64,000 nucleotides of DNA, taken from assembly GCA_948470475.1 (NCBI GenBank), contig OX419338.1, forward strand, positions 7,822,205 through 7,886,204, given 5' to 3'. The translations under genes were made by a program, and so were the position numbers. Below the pieces are notes generated by a model that worked only from the letters and a program-made list of their open reading frames with translations, ran no database searches and was not told the DNA's origin. Positions 50,201 through 63,238 of this stretch are shown here, in pieces. Numbering within the stretch: the stretch's first letter is position 1; the number at the start of each line of letters is the position of its first letter. The stretch is from Galaxea fascicularis (lineage: Eukaryota; Cnidaria; Anthozoa; Scleractinia; Euphylliidae).

Positions 50201-53200
50201 GTTTCAAGATAGTCAAACGGCACTGATCAGGCTGTTGTTTCTAGAAGTGGAAACGAATTTGACGACATTGTTATGACTTTTTATGACTGTGCGGTTTCCT
50301 CTGCTTCGTAAGTTTAAACACAGCAGTTAACCAATAATGATTTACCCGCCGGCAGGTGAAGACTAACAAAAAAGACCGAGGGCCGATATTCTCCAAGTAC
50401 GGTCCCAAGCAAGCCTGGTTCATAAGAGATTTATTACACGACTGAAGACAACGCGGGAACAACGTGGACAATACCCAGTCCAATACTTAGAGAATATCGG
50501 ACTCGAGATAGAGTAATTTTATTGGTCGATTTTAGTTATTGGCCCCCTGACTACCTAAGTCGTAAAAAAAAAAAAACAACATATCGATGATACGATCTTC
50601 CTGACCTGTTCTTTAAAGAGCATGTAAAATACCAATGCAAAACCAAGGACGAGGAAAACGAAAACGGCCATCACTTGAAAAACGGTCTTGGTTACTTCAA
50701 CATACATTGAAATGTAAGTGCCAAAAAAGCGATATCTTCTCAGAAACAACATCATGTTCGTGTAGCAAACGAAGATTGCCACGATTCCAATGATCCACAG
50801 GGTGCGTGGGTCTTTCATACTTGAGAACCAGTCATCGATAATGTCTCGTGATGTGACGTAGGGAACCATAAACAAAGCAGTGCAGAAGTATAGGGCCCAG
50901 TCAAGGTAATTGGACAGATCCTTGAAATAATTCCAACCTTGCACGTAGAGTTGAAAGAACTCTTTGCACATGTGCAGCACGGCCACCATCAGGATCATGT
51001 GTGGAACTGTTTCTGTGAAGGCATTTTCCTTCTTGTAAATGTCAGAGGGCTTAGGCCTGAGATTCCTGAAGTCAGTCCCTTTCTTCCGTGGTCGTGACTG
51101 CAGATCACCGGTGGAATTGGTGGAATCGGACTCAACAGGTTTCAAGGTTTGGCCCATCCGTTGCTCAACTATGAATATGGTGAAGAGTGTCATCAGGATG
51201 AGATACGTGAGAAAATCGACCACGAACGCCCGTCTTCCCACACTGAACCACTTGCGTTCGTTGAATTTCAGGGTGAGAGGATGGAGGAGAAGACGTTCCC
51301 GTTTGTGCTTGATCATCGCCTTAATTGCGGAGAACCTTCCAGTTCTGCACGCATCTGGGTCATGATCCAGATATTTAAAGTTGTATGTTACAGAGTATTC
51401 TGGGTCGGTAGGGTTAACATGTTCAGAGGGGTGCACGCACTGATTCAGAACTACTTCGGCCGCCTCTGGGAGGTTCTCGATCAGGAGTGAGATCAAAGTT
51501 TTACCGTCTGAAGTGTTGTAGTGTTCAAGTTCTTTCCACCTAAAGACAGAAGCTAAATTATTAACTGAATATATAATTCACGAGTAAACCGGAGAGTAAT
51601 ACCCGGTTTATACCAAAGTGTAAAGGTGTCTAAGGCTATGTTCACACGGAATCGGTCCCAAACGGATCCGACCCGAACCTGGAACGGGACCACTTCTGTT
51701 CACACGGGACCGGCATGTTTTGGTTCGGTACTGGATCGAAGTGAGTAAAGGAGCTGTTTCTAGCAGTTAATGCACAGATTAAGCTTTCAAAATGCGGCCA
51801 AGGTTAAATTGTGCTGATGGTACCGAAAGGAACCGGTCCAGGTGCTTGCACGGTTACAGATCCATTTGGGACCGAAACAGTTCCAAAACTGGACCTGCTT
51901 TTTTGGAGGTCCAGAAATCGGACCTGATTGGGAACGGATTGACGGTACGGTTAGCAAGTCCCGTGTGAGCAAAACGCCTATCCGGTACGATTTTTAGATC
52001 GGAACCATTTGGAACCGGTCCCGTGTGAACATAGCCTAAATGTTGTTTAAATAGTAGTAATTAGTTGTATATCTTAACTTGGTGTATCTAAGTTCTGTTT
52101 TCTTTATTTGCGGGTTGTGTAAAAAAAAAAAAAAGAAAAAACTTGTGTGAATATAATGTTGTTGGACTTTTGACAGTTGAATGAAGATTTCAGCCCATAA
52201 ACTACGAGAAGTTGGTGATAAGTTTTTTCTACATTTCTTTTATAATAACAACACTTAAACACGATTTAACGTTGGTATGAATGGAGTACGAGACTCCTGT
52301 TGCCGAAAAACGTTTAGCAGCCCATACTCATTTCTGACTCATTCTCAAGTTCACTCCTAAAGTAAAACTGGCATAACTCACTTTAAGAACGATTGTCACG
52401 AAACCAAGAGAATATTTTTGTTTTACAATTACAAACACTTTATTCTTCTGTGATAGAACTTTTCACTAAAACCCTGACTAAATCTTACGGTTTCAAGCAT
52501 TATATATAAGAGCCGATCACATCGTATCTCTATTTTTAGCTGCCAGCGTAGCTTATGAAATGTTCTTAACTGTTCTTCAAATGTCTGAAAACTTCGTCAC
52601 AACGGTGCAATATTCAACACGTCAAGATCGAGAGATAAACAGAACTTAATGAACTTGCGCAACTCCTGTCAATTGCTGTAACCACCTACCTAATATCACT
52701 AATGGCACGGGCATACATCAAATAATACTTCAGTGATAATTTTCAATGCAGCGCTGGTACGGGAGCCGATATAAAGTAAGACTGTTCTGGATCGTAATAT
52801 TGGCAGTTTGTAACTGAAAAGGAACACTCAGTGTTTTGGATGTAGATCTAGCTTGTAAAAAAGAAACAACGATAACATAACGAACATGGGCTAGTCACTG
52901 TCGCGCCCGCTAACCTTTCATGGTTCACAATTGCCATGGCAACATCAAATGATCCGGCTTTGGTTGCTATTTCTATGCAGGTTAACTGTTGCTTGTTGCG
53001 AAGGGTCAAACTTGCACCACGATCCATCAGTAACGTGACAATAGCTGCGTGACCTCCAAAACACGCCAAATGCAACGCAGAGTCACCTTTTGTGTCTTGC
53101 AGGTCGAGCGATGCCTTGAAGTCTAGCAGCACCTCAGCACATTTTGGCTGGTTTTTCATCGCAGCCCACATAAGAGATGTCCGGTTTTGGTTGTCCCTAC

Positions 53201-56200
53201 TGTCAACGTCTGCCCCCGAATTCAGAAGTGTCAGGCAAGATTTCCTACGTAACACGACCAAGAAAAAGTTTTCAAAATGTTTATCTCTTTAATGTCGTAA
53301 TTTGTTTTCGACACCATTACAGAATCTGTTACATTAAAACAACTGCGTAACAGGGAACCCAAGAACAAAGTCGAGCCTATATGACCTTCAGCACACTAGC
53401 GGGATTCCCTAGCCACAGACTGCTTAAGCCATTCCGGCCTCCCTTTACCAGTAATTTTGGCCATCGTACGCAATGCTGCAATCTTGGTTTGTGATGACAA
53501 CAACAACTACGCTTGCTTACAAACGAAGATGGTGGCGCACTGATAGAAGTTAAAATGCATGTCCGCCAGTACCACCACAGCCTTCTTTTAGTCAAAAACA
53601 AATATTGAGAAAAGCATGCCTGGTACCTCTGTCCTTTCCTTACGGCACTGTGTAAAGGTGTTCGTCCTTGCTCATCTCGTGCGTTAACACCACCGGGCAT
53701 GCACTTTGCCAATGCTTCAACATGCTCAGATGAAGCCCCTTCTGCTGCTAGATGAAGGGGTGTCTTGTGGTGCTCGTCTTGCAAACAATTGCCCTGACAT
53801 GACTGTTTGGATAACACAAGCTCTAAAATCTAAAGATCGAAAATTTATGGAAATGACATGGATTAAAAACCGTCGACAATTTGTAACTGTTACCGTGTAG
53901 CGTTAAAGGAATACAACGGGTGAGGTTTTGTTAAAGGTTACGTTGTTATTTTACGGACAAATTTTATTAATTGCTTGTCGATCACAACCGATACCCCTCA
54001 ATTGTAACCCACAGAAGTGATTTGTAACTGCAAGCCGAATGGCCATCATTTAGCCGCTATCCAGTGATATGAACAAATCAAATGATTTCCGGATTTCTGC
54101 TAATAAGTTTAATTCATAAAGCAATCCAATTTCCCGTGTTATGCTTATCTAAGTGGAACGATTAACGTTGAGCCTCGTTTGACAAAAACAGATTAAAACT
54201 TGGACTGACTGAATGGCAGCCTATTATCAAAGTAATTGCACAATTTAACTACATCACCTCGATATCTTTCGTCTTTGCAGCATAATGGAGAGGAACTCTG
54301 TCAAACACATCCCCTTTGCTCAAATTAAGTGCACCTGGTCGACTCCCCAGAAGCATAGAGAGCATTGAAAAATGCTCGTTTTCCACCGCAATGTGGACAC
54401 AGGTTTTCATGAGCAAGTCGGAGGCACTGATATCAGCGCCACGGCTGAGGAGAATTCGGGCCGAGTCCGCGTGACCAGCTGCAACAGCATTCAAAAATGG
54501 TGAACGACCTTCGTTGTCACGTGCGTTCAATTTGGCTTCGTTGTCCAAAAGAAATTCAATAAGTTTCGTCTGGTTGAACAGAGCGGCCCTACAGGAGATG
54601 AGATGAGATGGTATGGGATTAGATGGGATTCAAAGACACTTTAGGGTGACTAACTTAACTACAAAATTGTTGCTATGGAAAGTTCCCAGCCCTAATATCT
54701 TGCAAATCCTTACTTGCACAGACAAAGTTGCCTCGCTGTTTTCACAATCGAAAAGATTTTCGAGTCACAATTTGGTAAATCAAGTGACGATAACAGAAAA
54801 AAAGGCCTAAAACTTGAGCGGCGTACACTTCTAGATATCGAAAACGCCGCCAATCGTTAACGGTCGCCAAGGTGCAAAACTCTACGTGTCGATTTTTTTA
54901 AATTCACGTTCCTGTAAGATTTACGACGTCATAAGCACGCAAATTCAAACGCCGAATTTCGTCATTATCATTGCAGTTATGTTCGTGAACAGCAATTGCT
55001 CACGTAAGCTTGTAAAGAAAGGCTGGAATATCTTCGATTCGCAAAAAAAAAAATTCGAAGTACGCGTATTTTTTTTCAAGTTTTAGGGATTTTTCTCTCT
55101 GATGCACGGTTGAGGCTTTTAAATTTCACATGTTCCCATATCTTCGCACGTTTCACTGATATAGCGGCAAAAACACCGAAAAAAAAAGTGTTACACAAAA
55201 TACAATCCATAAAAATCCCTTGGCAACAACGATAAGACTGTAATTAAGTTAGGCCCCCCTTCATATGAGCTGATTACACTGGAAGAGGGGAGAGACTAAT
55301 GAAGTCCATTCATGAAGGCAATCCTGAAGGCAAAATGCATGCCATTGTTGACTGGATGTTGACAATGGCTTGCGTTGCTTTCCTCGATGAAGAATTTACC
55401 ATGAAGATATCTCTCAAGTTTTTTACCAGAAGGGTGCCGCCTTCAAATCTAAGTACTCTGCTTGTTTTAACCAAGTTATCTCAAAACGAAACGGTAACCC
55501 GCGATCGCCGTTTTTTTTTAACTCACCATACCTGTGTAAGGGTGTTTTGGAATCTCCGTCCTTCATGTTCACACCGGCTCCTTGTGAAACGAGAAAATCG
55601 GCCACTTCAAGGTTTCCTTTAGTGGCCGCCAAATGTAGCGCTGTGGCCGAGTTACTTTTCTGAGTGTTAACGTCAGCACCACTGTCAAGACACAGTTGCG
55701 CAGTCTTAACGTCATTGTTCCAGGCAGCCATATGTAGAACTGTGTTACTCTGAAGGTCCTCTGTCCCTACAAGTTCCCTCACGTTGGTGTCGACATCTCT
55801 ATCAGAAGCTGGATGACAAAACGTTCACTGACAATGATTTATCTCTGAAATAATATTGCGAAACAGGGCTGGAAATAACTAACGGACAGGCGACGGCCAC
55901 GTTGACTGGTCAAACATGTTTTTGCTCGGACGACTCGTTTTTGACCGGTCAAATTTGAAAAATTTGAACAATTGTAACTCTTGCAACGGTGACCCTCGTT
56001 ATGATCAAATAGTTGAACATCAAAGTTTCTTTAAAAGCGCAAATGGCCGGGTGAAATGTCCGGCAATCCAAGGATTTGTCCGAACGTTGCCCTACAATAA
56101 TAGTTAAGCGGGAGGGAGCGTTTATTTTACTCTTCCTCTCGCGTCGCACATGCGCTCGGCTAAATCAACGCCTGTTATGCAAGCTACGTTGGATGTTGTT

Positions 56201-59200
56201 GCTTTAACTGCCAACGACATCCAACACTCTCAAAACATCCTTCTAGTGCTGGTGCATGTGTTCGGTGTAATACCCATTTTGTCGAAGGACAAGGCACATG
56301 CATCAGCAGAGTTAGCACACTACAATTATTTGCGACGGAAAGTCGCTATGTACACGTTTTGCATAGTTTTGGTAGAAGAATCGGATCCGATTTAACTTCT
56401 TGCAACTTTTGCAGCAACTTCGCAACACAATCGTTCACTTATACTTCAGTCTGTTCAATATTCCACGCACTTGCAATACAAGACGCACGAAAAAAAATCG
56501 ACACAGTGTTGGCTTGCCTGTCACTGAGATCTTTATCCACAATATTAAGCATAAATTAACACGGTTGTTCTACAACTGTGCCGATGATCTGACACACAAA
56601 ATGCATCTCACCTCGATTCAAGATCATTCTTGCAACTTCTGTGTGCCCATTTTGAATAGCACTATGGAGAGGTGTCATCTTGTCTGCGGAGACTGCCTTT
56701 ATGTCCGCTCCAAAATTAAGCAGGACCTGACAAACTTTCCTGTGCCCTTCTCTGCAAGCCAAATGCAGCGCAGTTTTTCCAGCACCATCTTTAGCATCCA
56801 CATCAGGTTCAGGTTGATCCAAAAGAACTTTAACAATGTCGTCATTTCCTCTGCGGGCTGCAAGGTGCAGTGGGATACTTCCGTTTTTGTCTCTGAGTTT
56901 TGGATTCGCACCTCGCGGCAGAAGAACATCAACTATAGTGGACAGACCATTAAATCTACAGAAAAAGCAAGGGTTTGATGCTACGAAGTTACCTTCACTG
57001 AGGGTATCAAACATCATAAAAATCAACTGAAGCAGGAAAGAGTATCAAGTTACTGGACAGCTCACGTTTTGGGCTTTTCTCTCTTTCCTCTCTTGGCCCT
57101 GTTCCTGCTCATTTTTAGCACATATTGGTAAGACTAGAAGTGCTTGTTCAAATTTCTCTTTTTGATAGGATGCCAATTGGAAACCTTGAAGTTTTACGAA
57201 ATGTGCTTTTTGGATATGAGTCCGTTTCAGGGTCGTAACGAGGTATGCTTTTGTGTCAGTGATCCCCTTTTTGGCCCAAATTAAATTCTGATCCATGATC
57301 CCAACAACGTGACAGAGTCTGATCTCTGATCCCACTAAAATTTACTGATACTGATCCCAAGACTTGTAATCCCAGATCCCGTTGCTGTGATCCCTAATCC
57401 CGTATACCTCGTTGCGACTCTGCGTTTGGGCACCTCCACTGCTACAAGCACAACAAAATCAAACGAGATACTTACTACGGACTACTTCCGTCATACATAC
57501 TGGCGAGGAGCGAGGATGATAAATCTAAAGACGGATTGAACGGGGTTGAGGTTAGGCTACCCTCCTTTCGTTCTCTTCAACAGCTGTGAAAAAGAGTACT
57601 TTACGCTAGGGATTCCAAAAGCTGACGTTTCGAGCGTTAGTCCTTCGTCAATGCGATCGGATTCCTTGTACGGTGGTCAATTTACATTTACCAACTCCGT
57701 TGATAAAACCAAATGTTTGTGTGCAATTCCTCCATCGACGCAGCACCTCAGTTTCTTTAGAAACTACCCCCTTTATTAACTTTACGAGAGACTTGCTTGA
57801 GTAACGTTCTGGCTTATTAATGACAGGATGCCGGTTAATCTTGTCATCAATCTTCTTTGAATTGTGTTCTTGATGAAAGCGTGGCCAAATTATAATGAAT
57901 CTAAATGTCTATCTCTAAAGCAGGGAACGGGGAACGAGGGAATAGGGAATCTCCAAAAGGGGGAATCTCTAAAATAGGGAATCTCTGAAATGGGGAATCT
58001 CTAAAAGGGGGAATCTCTAAAAGGGCGAATCTCTAAAATAGGGAATCTCTTAAATCTCTAATCGCCGAATTGAGATCCTGAATGTATCTTTGCGATCGAT
58101 AGAGTTCAAATACAATTGTAGAAACTGTGTACCGAAGACGAAGAAACGACGACCACTTAACGGTCAAAAACAATACCCACATATTATTTTTAGCATTGCG
58201 CAGTTCGCGTGATCTGTCGCGTAAGCAGATACCCAATCACAAAGCGCGCAAGAAATCCAGCCAATCCGAAAGAAGAATAAACAGAGAAGATAAATACGGC
58301 CATCGATTTTTAGATTTCATTGTTCACGATGGGCCGTTTACGATGGGATAAAACAAGGGTTTCGAAGGTCTGAGAATATTCGTGTTACACGAAATTCAAG
58401 AATAAACGGTCGCGGCGCGCGATGCATCAAGGGTGGAAATGGGCCTTTAAATGGGAATCTTTAAAACCTGGATCGAAATCTCTAAAACGGGGAATCTCTA
58501 AAAGCTGACATCTCAGTAAGGATAAGATAAGATAGTTCTTGATTTTTTTTAGTTCGTGTTGTTTTTCCCGCTAACTTGTATTAGTTTAGAGATTCCCCGT
58601 TCCCCGTTCCCCGTTCCTGCATTTCCCGTTCCCTCTGTTAGATGACTACGTGACTACTGAGGCTATGTTTACACTATACCGGATAGCTTATCATGTCAAC
58701 ATGAAAAGTACTACGGCCTGGTATGAACAGAAACGGCTGAGAACTGGAACAAGTCGTGACGATTCACTTTCAAGATGGACGCGGTGCAGCTTCGCTCCGT
58801 TACAGAAATCGCCCCGAAATCAACGTTTTATGTGTGAACAAAAGCCCTATCCGATACGGTTTTCGTGCCGGCCCAAGAGCTATCCGCTCTAGTGTAGACA
58901 TAGCCTAAATGGACCTAAATGACTACGTGCTCCTAACTACTTTGATCAAAACGGAAATACGTTTGTCATCGGAAGTCTGGAATACATGGATAATTGAGCA
59001 ATTTCGACGAGGATGACTACCTCAGTCTCCCATCGCGACAAGGAAAAATCATCAGATGACCATATTAACTTGAACCAGAATATGCAAATTATGTGTACTG
59101 ACAACTATGGGTATATTTTTTATGGTAAATATTCCAAGAAGGCAGATAAATAATAAATGTTCTCGGGCAATCTCTAGAGAGACAATGAAACAATGAGAAA

Positions 59201-60231
59201 ATATACAAATTAACGCTCTCTAATAAACTTGAACTTGAACTTGAACCTGAACTCGATGACGTTCACACATAGAATCCGTCACGTTTGGTAACGCAACATT
59301 TCGAATGGAACGTGTTCTGTTTTGATTTAATTTTTTTATCCGATTCTGGCTTCCTGTAGAACTGCTATTAATCGAACAAATTCCTTCACAGCGTGTTTTC
59401 CAGCTTCATTTACAGGCATAAACTTTATGCAAATGACGGATCATTTCGGTTCACAAAGAAGATATATGTATGCTCTTTTGCAAATTCAAAAATTGCCTAG
59501 TTCACTGTAAAATACATGTATCTCACGTACTGTGCGTTTGATTTGACCCGTTAAATAGCAACATATTGAATAAATATTATCATTCCTCAATCAAAACCAA
59601 AAAAATGATAGTGCACAGTGCAAAAATACGACCAGTCTGATAATATCATCGATCTGTTATACGTTAGTAAATGATATATTTTGCAATTCAAATTTCAGTG
59701 ATTTCTTCTGAAACGATAAAATTTCAACGCAGATACACCTCTTATAGTTTGCACACACCTGGCAGCCAGATGAAGCGGCGTCCACCTGTTCTCTCTCGTC
59801 CCAGAGTTGATATCTGCTTCATGATCTAGAAGAGTGGCGACGATTCTAGCAAAATTGTAACGAGCAGCGACGTGAATCAGAGCGAAGCCATGTCCACCTA
59901 ATTTATCGATCTGTCTTTTGTCTGTGAGCGAGGCAAGCTCATCTTCGACAAGATCCATTTCATCTTCTCGTATAGCCTCAAAAAGTTTCAAAGCATGAGG
60001 TGATATCGGGGTTGCGACCTCGCTGCTTTCTTCTCCAAAACCAAAAGACGGCATTTGGGGCTTAACATCTTTGAAGCTCTTGGGTAAGAATTCAACAAGG
60101 GGTTGATCTTCATGTTTTTCCTTTCTTCGCAGCCGCTTGAACGGGTTGTATCTTGTACCTCGTCGCTTTGACTTGTCCTTCGTCGTTTCGTCCTCGGAGA
60201 TTCCATTTTCGTTCTGTCCTCCCCTACTCAT
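47260..60231 (-). CDS. TRPA-type ankyrin cation channel, paralog C
   Basis: Ten coding exons, transcript order: 60231-59759, 56955-56612, 55808-55532, 54588-54258, 53829-53627, 53244-52915, 51539-50606, 49964-49761, 48184-48003, 47590-47260; 3609 nt, 1202 aa. The first in-frame ATG is at 60231. The N-terminus is longer than in A and B and strongly basic (KSKRRGTRYNPFKRLRRKEK) before about 16 ankyrin repeats. Exon 7 begins RWKELE instead of RWPEIL and carries Cys687 in the pre-S1 linker, then S1-S5; its S1-S2 loop has one NST sequon and no Cys pair. Pore VMMIGELDY has Glu984; S6 is LSIALMNLL followed by VGLAVGD. The C-terminal coiled coil contains KNKKRIKSIV and QNKLLRRLAVTIDP. It is the most diverged of the three. 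A sensory cation channel is inferred from family; ligand or stimulus unknown. Confidence 0.92.
48224..48331. repeat. Perfect 31 bp inverted repeat in TRPA-C intron 8
   Basis: The arms start TTCGTGTCGTCAAATTCGGT and run 31 bases to AATCATA, with no mismatch between them. The loop is about 46 bp. Partial matches (AAATTCGGTCTGTAA near 30315, AATTTGACGACA near 50255) show it is a dispersed family. Confidence 0.7.
48868..49170 (-). repeat. tRNA-derived SINE, copy 2
   Basis: Read on the minus strand, the box-B-like TGACCCGGGTTCAAATCCCG (about 49111-49130) is followed after about 150 bp by CTAGCTGGCGTTGTTCTGGG and TAAATAGCCAACTGGTCTGC, the body of the 38.1 kb copy. This copy has about 140 bp between box B and the body that copy 1 lacks, and its box A is not recognisable. 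Confidence 0.7.
51634..52036. repeat. MITE, GGCTATGTTCACAC family, copy 1
   Basis: The ends are GGCTATGTTCACACGG and the exact complement CCGTGTGAACATAGCC, bordered by TAA on both sides (51631-51633, 52037-52039). The interior repeats GGTCC/GGAACCGGTCC motifs. The 3 bp TAA duplication suggests PIF/Harbinger mobilisation. It lies in intron 6 of TRPA-C. Confidence 0.75.
57230..57421. repeat. GTCGTAACGAGGTAT inverted repeat
   Basis: The left end AGGGTCGTAACGAGGTATGC and the right end GTATACCTCGTTGCGACTCT are imperfect reverse complements. Between them, GATCCC/TGATCCC motifs recur. It lies in intron 1 of TRPA-C. Confidence 0.55.
57598..57775. repeat. GACGTTTCGAGCGTTAG-type dispersed repeat, single arm
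   Basis: Contains AAAGCTGACGTTTCGAGCG, TACGGTGGTCAATTTACAT, AACTCCGTTGATAAAACCA and TTTCTTTAGAAACTACCCCC. Same family as the copies at 29868, 35056 and 40758. It lies in intron 1 of TRPA-C. Confidence 0.65.
57920..58620. repeat. Element with GGGAATCTCTAAAA tandem units and inverted ends
   Basis: The left part is GCAGGGAACGGGGAACGAGG followed by five to six copies of a roughly 17 bp unit GGGGAATCTCTAAAAGG. Near the right end further units occur (58440-58510), and the terminus reads in complement GCAGGAACGGGGAACGGGGA. The inverted ends about 700 bp apart suggest a transposable element with internal subrepeats. Confidence 0.55.
58661..58905. repeat. MITE, GGCTATGTTCACAC family, copy 2
   Basis: The ends are GGCTATGTTTACACT and AGTGTAGACATAGCC, close to those of the 51.6 kb element. 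Flanks are TGA and TAA, so the target duplication is imperfect. It lies in intron 1 of TRPA-C. Confidence 0.6.
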
Positions 60232-60454
60232 TGTTGCTGTTTCGTGACACAAGCGTTCAAACGCAAAACAAAAGCCTCAACGACCTGCTCTGGTGACGAA
60301 CACAGGTCACATGGCAGAATAATCGATTAATTCCAGTCGGATGCAGCAGATTCGAATACAGTATGTGGTATGAATAGTTTCTTTGTTATTTATAATATAT
60401 CATTTTGTATTCTGCATTGTCTACTTTCATGAAGTGTTTTTGTTTCGCAGTGGC

Positions 60455-60745
60455 TATATGACCGGCAGCCGTGAAGGGTCTCAAAAAAACTAACGCTGTG
60501 ACTATATGGCCGGTAACCGGCCACCGGCAGTCCGATATTTTCTAAAACTTGTCAAATCAAAGAATCCTGGCCAATCCAAACCATCGTATGTCGATTAGAA
60601 AAAGTCAAACGATCCTGAAATTATTTTTAGATCTCAAGTCCAGCGCTTGCTTTATGCTGTACTCATTGGACGAACCGTAATTCGTGAATTTTTTTTCAGG
60701 TCGTCACTGCCAGCTAAGGTGTTAAAAACACTGGCAGACAGTCGA
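60455..60745. repeat. GCCGGTCATTTAG-type element cluster, copy 2 (inverted relative to copy 1)
   Basis: CCGGCAGTCCGATATTTTCT, CAAAGAATCCTGG, CCAAACCATCGTATGTCGAT, AAAGTCAAACGATCCTGAAA and GATCTCAAGTCCAGCGCTTG all match, in reverse, the 23.8-23.93 kb sequence. It ends with TTTTTTTTCAGGTC and a degraded ACACTGGCAGACAGTC arm. Confidence 0.6.
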
Positions 60746-63238
60746 CATTTTTATAGATTTAAGGAAATGCTTTGACCCAGCCTCTCAAAAGTGTCCTATG
60801 TTTGTTCGGATTTGCCTAGCGATGGGGGAAAGGACAGGGGCTTCGCAACTAACTAGTTTGGCTTCCCTGAGCTAAGAATAAAATCGCTTCATTGCGACAC
60901 TGATAGTGACTGACATTCTTCAACTTCGATAACGTTCGAAAATTGTCAGGCACATCTGTTTACTGTGTATCGTGCCCAAAGATCTAATGGACATTTTCGA
61001 GGTTTAAGTACAGTTAAGGATTTTAAGACTGAATTTTCGTAGAATTCCGGGTGAATTTTCCGACTGCCCGTGGGCATTTAGCCCTGAGCGAGAACCATGC
61101 CCGTGAGTCGAACACGAAAGCTATACTTGCTTGCTTATCTCAACTTAGTACGCGGCTATCAATCAAAACCATTGAACTCTGTCCAACTGATTATAAACCA
61201 ATATACTGCAAGGAAGCCGCTAACATGGTACTTTTCAGACCTTTTCATGGAATTTTGACGTAATATTTCAAGATTCATCGGGGTTTCCAAACCCAAGAAA
61301 ACTGATGAGAGCACGAGGCCGTAGGCCGAGTGCTTAGTTTATTGTTTTCGAGTGTTTGGAAACTCCGATGAAACACGAAGCACGAGTTTTTGAAATTGCT
61401 TCTCAATCGTGCATCATAAACCAAGAACAATGAAAAAATTCTCACTGATTTTGGCATCGTAAGCGGAATATAAATTACTTTTTTTTTTCAATAATTATTG
61501 GCCTTTGTTGTCAAATATTTTAGCAATGTCACAAGTCCCTGAAGACCGTCATTGTTTAAAGCGGAACACATATACATCCCTTGATCCCAATTCGGTCATT
61601 CTTAATGAGATATGGCGTTGTCACGTTTTCGGCAAGCCAAAACAGGCGAAGAAGAGGTTAATCTGGTTAAAAACAGGGTACCCAAGTCCACTCAGTATAA
61701 AAATAAAGAGGCTTATGGAAGATTCGAAGAGTGGCAAAGGCAGCGTCTGGTAAAAGTACCCATTGTCGAGGTCGTTGGTTTATTCAAAAACTACGATTAT
61801 CATCACGTTGAGTCGTTTTCGTGTAACGTGTGCATCCACATTATTCAACGCAGGCGTTGAAGAGAAGAGATCGGACTGGTCACCGTTCAAATGCTTTGTT
61901 TGAATGAGAAGGTTAGTGAAATGAAGTCTGGCCAGGTTTCTGATATATTGGCACCTAAATGCAGCTCTACAAGTAATGTTTCTTCCATTAGACAAGTGTC
62001 AGAAACTACCGTAGAAGTTTGTAGTTCAGCAAATACTTGTGAATTCACGTCCTCTACATATTTCAAGAACTTTGGCATAAACATCAAGGTGAACAGATTA
62101 TCCAAATGTGAATGAACATAAGGAAAGTAAGTTATATTCATATTGCTCAGTTGGTTTTGGACATTCTGTAATTGCCTTTTAAGTATTAAAAAAGCTTGTC
62201 AATTCATGTTGGTGTTGTGTCATTAATTTTACATTAGGATATAATATAAATTCTCCATCAGTGGGGTTTGACATTTTGTCAAGCGCTTGGGTTTGATATT
62301 TCATCAAAGTGGAAAAGCCTCTGTCCAGTGTTTCATCGGGGTTTCTTAACACACACACGTGGCCAAATTGGTGTATTTTGATTGGTTTGTAAACTGATGA
62401 ATTATTAGTTAGTTTGAGAATGAAAGTTCCGACTGCCGGGCATTTAGTCTCGGTGTGAATAGTGCCCGTGGGTCGCGTTAAACACCACTAAATTGTACAT
62501 GTGGCAAAAAGTAGTTGCTTGGCAAACTCTATTCAAGTCATATTTCAACAAATAACAAACTTAAAAGAAGAACAACCCAAGTTGTTTTGTTATTTTCTAA
62601 TTGCGCAATGAATAGTCTTATTGTCACACCACTTCGTCTCGCGAAGTTGTTACCCATCATGCTTTACTCTAGAGTGATTCTACCCATGATTCAGTAAAAG
62701 GTTGTTCTCGCTTGTGAGTCGGCTACTACCTTATTACTGCTACTACCTTATTACAAAGTCAGAGTACTGAAAAAAAAAAAAAACAAACAAACAAACAAAA
62801 CCCGAAACTTCTTTTAGAGCAGAACAACGGACTTCTAAGTGAAAGAGAACCCTGTTATGTGAGCTGAACGTAAAACCGAAGGCTTTCAAAATGGCAGCTG
62901 ATGTTTACAACCGTGGAAAGCGTTATAAGTGTAAGGATTGAAAGTGGAAAGTTTCGGTTTCTTACCGAAAAAAAACTGAGAAATCCGGCTGAAATGCCCT
63001 AACACCAGCCTGGAAAACTACTATACATCAGACAAAACAACAGTGTATCGAAATAGCTTGATTTTATTAAGATAGTATGGTATTATCTGCTTTGTAAAAC
63101 AAGTATTCGCGTGTAATACTTTCCCGCCGAAGTGTTAATTCAAACTGTGTAACACAACACCATGTTTACGCGTCACTTATGTTGAGCTTGGAGCGTCTGT
63201 GAATAAACTAAAAGAAACCAGAAGAGTCCTTTGGTTGA

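Noticed and set aside
51149..51490. 113-codon plus-strand frame
   Set aside because: Lies antisense to TRPA-C exon 7, whose coding sense is clear; a shadow frame.
61505..62141. Several 70-84-codon frames near the right end
   Set aside because: Overlapping on both strands, no shared domain, no splice logic; insufficient support for a gene.
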